From assembly GCF_001908185.1 (NCBI RefSeq), contig NZ_LGHM01000032.1, positions 1 through 46,055 on the forward strand: a stretch of 46,055 nt of DNA, given 5' to 3'. A program made the translations under genes and the position numbers. Below are positions 43,304-46,055 of this stretch, piece after piece. Origin of the DNA: Bradyrhizobium sp. AS23.2 (GTDB taxonomy: Bacteria > Pseudomonadota > Alphaproteobacteria > Rhizobiales > Xanthobacteraceae). A model generated the notes under the pieces. The model was not told the origin of the DNA. It worked only from the letters and a program-made list of their open reading frames with translations, and did no database searches. Numbering within the stretch: the first letter of the stretch is position 1; each line of letters opens with the position of its first letter.

Positions 43304-43616
43304 CACCATGATCGCGTCGACTGAGCGCTAGCCGGTGGGCAAGCCAACACCCTGCAAGGTCGAGCAGAAAAAAGGCGCACGTAGCGGAGGGCGATCAGGC
43401 GGCATCGCTATTCGGCACGCTGGGGGTACAGTCTGTCCGGTGATGGATTGGAGCGAAAGTTTAAGTTTTTCAAGTGGTTAGAGGGCGGCGTGTGCACGAC
43501 GTGTGCACCGGGAGATCAAGAAAAATCTATCGTCAGCAAGCGTGGGCAGTGGCTCTTTGGAGTGATGCGGTTGTTTAGGGCGGGCTTGCGCGCGACTTAA
43601 GGGTTAACAATGCTCG
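43304..43616. other. Gene-free stretch with GTGTGCAC repeat
   Basis: About 310 bp between the membrane-protein gene and the serine-recombinase remnant. It contains GTGTGCAC-GAC-GTGTGCAC (43490-43508), two copies of a sequence with the palindrome GTGCAC spaced by one helical turn, as in an operator. No gene or terminator recognised. Confidence 0.45.
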
Positions 43617-44136
43617 TCACGAGCCGAGATCTCTGTTCGGCTCACCATCGATGTCGCGGCCATTTGCAGTGAGAAAAAAAAATGGCGTCGGGGGTTCGAG
43701 TCGCTCCCCCGCTACCATCTTTCCCCACACTCCTTTGACTTGATTTGGATAGGCCTTTTCCCCAAGCAGGGCGTTTAGCCGGCCTGCTATCTCGACGGCT
43801 ACACCACCTGGGCGTCCCGGATCGCGGAACACAGTGACCGTCTCGACCAAGTCTCTGATTGCTTCTGCGGCCTCTCCGTCGCCCGCACTGATACCTTTAC
43901 CCAGTGCTTCTTCAAGCCGACCGAGTTGCTCCTCATATCGTTGCAGGATGGCCGGATGCAGCGCAATTTCCTTCGGGGAGGGCGGTTCGCTCTGCAACTC
44001 CTCAGATATCCGCTTTCGTTCGGCATCTAAAGCAGTCGATCGCGGTCCGAGAACGGATGGATCGCCATGTCCTTTCGCGATCGCATCCACCAGTCGTTCG
44101 ATTTCCCGCTTTAATTGCCCAAGCTGCTGCTCAAGG
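43617..44136 (-). pseudogene. Large serine recombinase, C-terminal remnant interrupted by IS66
   Basis: About 173 codons of the C-terminal coiled-coil and end region of a large serine recombinase: EQQLGQLKREIERLVDAIAK, then DAERKRISEEL, EAIRDLVETVTVFRDPG and LNALLGEKAYPNQVKG. The N-terminal catalytic and zinc-ribbon parts are missing; the frame stops abruptly at the IS66 end (44137). Near its 3' end the translation VAGERLEPPTP is the antisense of a tRNA 3' end. An ATG at 44090 could give a 157-residue product, but it would have no catalytic domain. Confidence 0.7.
43684..43718 (+). other. tRNA 3'-end-like sequence, probable attachment site half
   Basis: GGGGGTTCGAGTCGCTCCCC followed by CGCTACCA has a T-loop TTCGAGT, a GC-rich stem and a CCA end, as at the 3' end of a tRNA gene, but no D or anticodon arm precedes it. 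It is inside the last codons of the serine recombinase on the other strand, the usual place of an att site next to the integrase gene. Confidence 0.55.
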
Positions 44137-44149
44137 GTAAGCGTCGTTC

Positions 44150-45676
44150 TCAGGCCACGGCTTTGAGGGATTGAGTGCGGTAGGCCCAGGGCAGTAGCTG
44201 GTCGATGTCGCGATTTGGATGACCGTTGACGATGCTGGTGAGCGCGTCGGTCAGGTAAGCAAGCGGATCGGTGTCAATCAGCTTACAAGTTTCGACCAGG
44301 GAGGCGATGATGGCCCAGTGCTCGGCACCGCCGTCGGAGCCTGCGAACAGCGCATTTTTCCGGTTGAGCGTGATCGGACGGATCGAACGTTCGACGACGT
44401 TGTTGTCGAGCTCGATACGGCCATCATCGATGAAGCGCGTCAGACCCTCCCAGCGTGAGAGCGCATAGCGGATGGCGTCGGCGAGCTTGCCCTTCTGGCT
44501 GATCAGGGCGAGTTTTGCGTGTAGCCATTCCTGGAAGGTATCGGCAAGCGGCCGGCTTTTCTGCTGCCGCACGAGGCGACGCTCCTCGGCGCTGCGGCCG
44601 CGGATGTCCTTCTCAATCGCGTAGAACTCGGCGATGTGCTTGAGCGCCTCGCTCGCGATGGGTGCCGGGCCAGGTGTTGCGAGCTCATAGAAGTTGCGGC
44701 GCATGTGCGCCCAACAGAAAGCAAGCTCAACGGCGCCCCGCTCGGCGAGTTTGGCGTAGCCGGCATAGCCGTCGACCTGCAGGATCCCCTTGAAGCCTGC
44801 GAGATGAACGATCGGTCGATCGGCTTTGCGATCTGGGGCATAGACATAGGCGACGCCCGGCGGATCGACGCCGCCCCATGGTCGGTCGTCTGCCGCATAG
44901 GCCCAGAGCTGACCGGTCTTCGTGCGCCCGCGGCCGGGATCAAGCACCGGCATTGTCGTCTCGTCGGCGAACAGCTTTGGCCGTTGCCTGAGCTTGCCGA
45001 GGAGGCGCTCATGCAGCGGACGCAGGTGGAAGGCTGCTTGTCCCACCCAGTCCGCCAACGTTGAACGATCGAGCTCAATGCCCTGACGGGCATAAATCTG
45101 CGCCTGCCGGTAGAGCGGCAGGTGATCGGCATATTTGGAGACCAGCACCTGGGCGACGGTAGCCTCGGTCGGCAATCCGCCCTCGATCAGCCTAGCCGGG
45201 ACTGGCGCCTGTATGACCCCATCCTCGCAGGCCCGGCAGGCGTATTTGGGCCGCCGGGTCACGAGGATCCGGAACTGCGCCGGGACCAGGTCCAGCCGCT
45301 CGCTTCTGTCCTCACCGATCCGGTGCAACTCGCCTTGGCAGCAGGGACAGGTCTTGTCCTCGATGTCGACGATGACCTCGATCCGCGGCAGGTGCGCCGG
45401 CAACGCGCCACGGTTGCCGCGGCGCTTGCGAGCTCGCGCATCGCGGCCTTCAGGTGCACTGACGTTCTGTGCCGTCTCGCCGTACGCGGCGACTTGCTCG
45501 ACGTCTTCCAGGCCCAGCAGCATCTGATCTTCGGGTAGCGTCTCCGCCCGCCGGCCAAACCGGTGTCGCTGCATTTCCTTGATGATCTGACGCAGCCGTT
45601 CGCTCTCGCACCGCTCGGCAAGCAGCATCGCTTTCAGCGTCTCGAGATCGTCAGGCAGGGCGTCGCTCACACCCAA
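44150..45676 (-). CDS. tnpC: IS66 family transposase TnpC
   Basis: A 508-residue DDE transposase. An N-terminal coiled region (ETLKAMLLAERCESERLRQI) is followed by the IS66 zinc-finger (CPCCQGELHRIGED ... YACRACEDGV) and the catalytic core: FADETTMPVLDPG (first Asp), VDGYAGYAKLAERGAVELAF (second Asp), ELDNNVVERSIRPITL (Glu) and KNALFAGSDGGAEHWAI. Full length, so it may be active in trans. The gene ends 13 bp from the element end. Confidence 0.95.
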   Translation of the reverse strand: MGVSDALPDDLETLKAMLLAERCESERLRQIIKEMQRHRFGRRAETLPEDQMLLGLEDVEQVAAYGETAQNVSAPEGRDARARKRRGNRGALPAHLPRIEVIVDIEDKTCPCCQGELHRIGEDRSERLDLVPAQFRILVTRRPKYACRACEDGVIQAPVPARLIEGGLPTEATVAQVLVSKYADHLPLYRQAQIYARQGIELDRSTLADWVGQAAFHLRPLHERLLGKLRQRPKLFADETTMPVLDPGRGRTKTGQLWAYAADDRPWGGVDPPGVAYVYAPDRKADRPIVHLAGFKGILQVDGYAGYAKLAERGAVELAFCWAHMRRNFYELATPGPAPIASEALKHIAEFYAIEKDIRGRSAEERRLVRQQKSRPLADTFQEWLHAKLALISQKGKLADAIRYALSRWEGLTRFIDDGRIELDNNVVERSIRPITLNRKNALFAGSDGGAEHWAIIASLVETCKLIDTDPLAYLTDALTSIVNGHPNRDIDQLLPWAYRTQSLKAVA

Positions 45677-45750
45677 ATCAGAGCATATTCGCCGCCATCT
45701 GGCGACGCGTTCGGCGCTCCTGATTCACTTCGCCGCAGCACTGCCAACAG

Positions 45751-45983
45751 CTATCCGGGCTGCGCTGGCGCCGGCGTCTCCCGTGCCTCATGCACAAGCC
45801 GCCAGTCGAGTCCTTCCAGCAGCGCCGACAATTGCCCGGCTGACAGGCGCATCACACCGTCCTCGATCTTCGGCCAGCGGAAGATCCCATCCTCAAGCCT
45901 CTTGGCGAACAGGCACAGGCCCGTTCCATCCCAGAACACCAGCTTGATCCGGTCCGCACAGCTCGTTTCATTGTACGTCCCTT
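45751..45983 (-). pseudogene. tnpB: IS66 TnpB, 5'-truncated
   Basis: The frame DRIKLVFWDGTGLCLFAKRL, then FRWPKIEDGVMRLSAGQLSA and LLEGLDWRLVHEARE is the C-terminal half of IS66 TnpB (the accessory Orf2). Upstream of DRIKL the expected N-terminal ~45 residues are not found; the sequence changes near 45970-45984 and an in-frame stop follows. At 45984 a sequence starting TGTCAGATCCCAGG may be the end of another element inserted into tnpB. The last 72 bp (45984-46055) hold no gene. Confidence 0.65.
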
Positions 45984-46055
45984 TGTCAGATCCCAGGCAG
46001 GCGGATCAATCTATCGTACTGATAATCAATGTAGTTTTTCGGCCGACGTTCGATC

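Larger units (their letters stand above)
44137..45983 (-). mobile_element. IS66-family insertion sequence, incomplete at the right
   Basis: The left boundary is the IS66-type end GTAAGCGTCGTTCTCAGGCC at 44137. Inside are tnpC (44150-45676) and the 3' part of tnpB (45751-45983), in the IS66 order. tnpA and the other end are not in the window. The 8 bp before the end (GCTCAAGG, 44129-44136) would be the target duplication if the other end is intact. It has inserted into the serine recombinase gene. Confidence 0.8.

Overview
The window looks like chromosomal DNA of a Bradyrhizobium-type alphaproteobacterium (Nitrobacteraceae). It is GC-rich, its protein sequences fit that family (Dxs, ClpS, FabI, PdxH and two CrcB proteins), and several short palindromic repeats typical of these genomes sit between genes. 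No rRNA or CRISPR array is present. There is one intact tRNA gene, tRNA-Gln(TTG).

Positions 1-17500 are core housekeeping and envelope genes. They include the end of a glutaryl-CoA dehydrogenase gene, an MBL-fold hydrolase, a DUF1499 membrane protein, an acyl-CoA ligase, an extensin-like protein facing an L,D-transpeptidase across a shared terminator, a CorA transporter, a methyltransferase, an SDR, pdxH, a small surface lipoprotein, a CbpA-type J-protein, an ECF sigma/anti-sigma pair, fabI, a histidine phosphatase, aroC and a class III cyclase.

Positions 17500-20500 hold clpS (ClpS2 type) and a fluoride-response operon on the minus strand. A fluoride (crcB-motif) riboswitch with an intrinsic terminator precedes an MFS transporter, two different CrcB/Fluc channel subunits and a DUF190 protein. 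All four genes are tightly packed or overlapping. This is the clearest regulated system in the window.

Positions 20700-37350 hold a DUF1194 protein, a nucleotidyltransferase, methyltransferases, an Acg-type nitroreductase, the isoprenoid/RNA-modification cluster xseB-dxs-(deoxyribosyltransferase)-tlyA-rlmD-like, a histone-deacetylase-family amidohydrolase, a secreted 5'-nucleotidase and a beta-oxidation pair (crotonase and acyl-CoA dehydrogenase). A decayed MFS gene lies between the last two.

From 37595 to the right edge the DNA is a mosaic genomic island. It starts at tRNA-Gln(TTG), followed by a tyrosine integrase and an overlapping excisionase-like gene. Inside are four genes of unknown function, including a two-gene unit (soluble Zn/CBS-like protein plus a four-helix membrane protein with a highly charged tail). 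There is also a decayed tRNA-Arg(CCT)-like 3' piece, a tRNA-like structured element, and the 3' end of a large serine recombinase that carries a tRNA-3'-end-like att sequence and is cut by an IS66 element. The IS66 tnpB gene is itself broken near the right edge. The island is the best place to look for undescribed biology, and the 41318-43303 gene pair is the main candidate.
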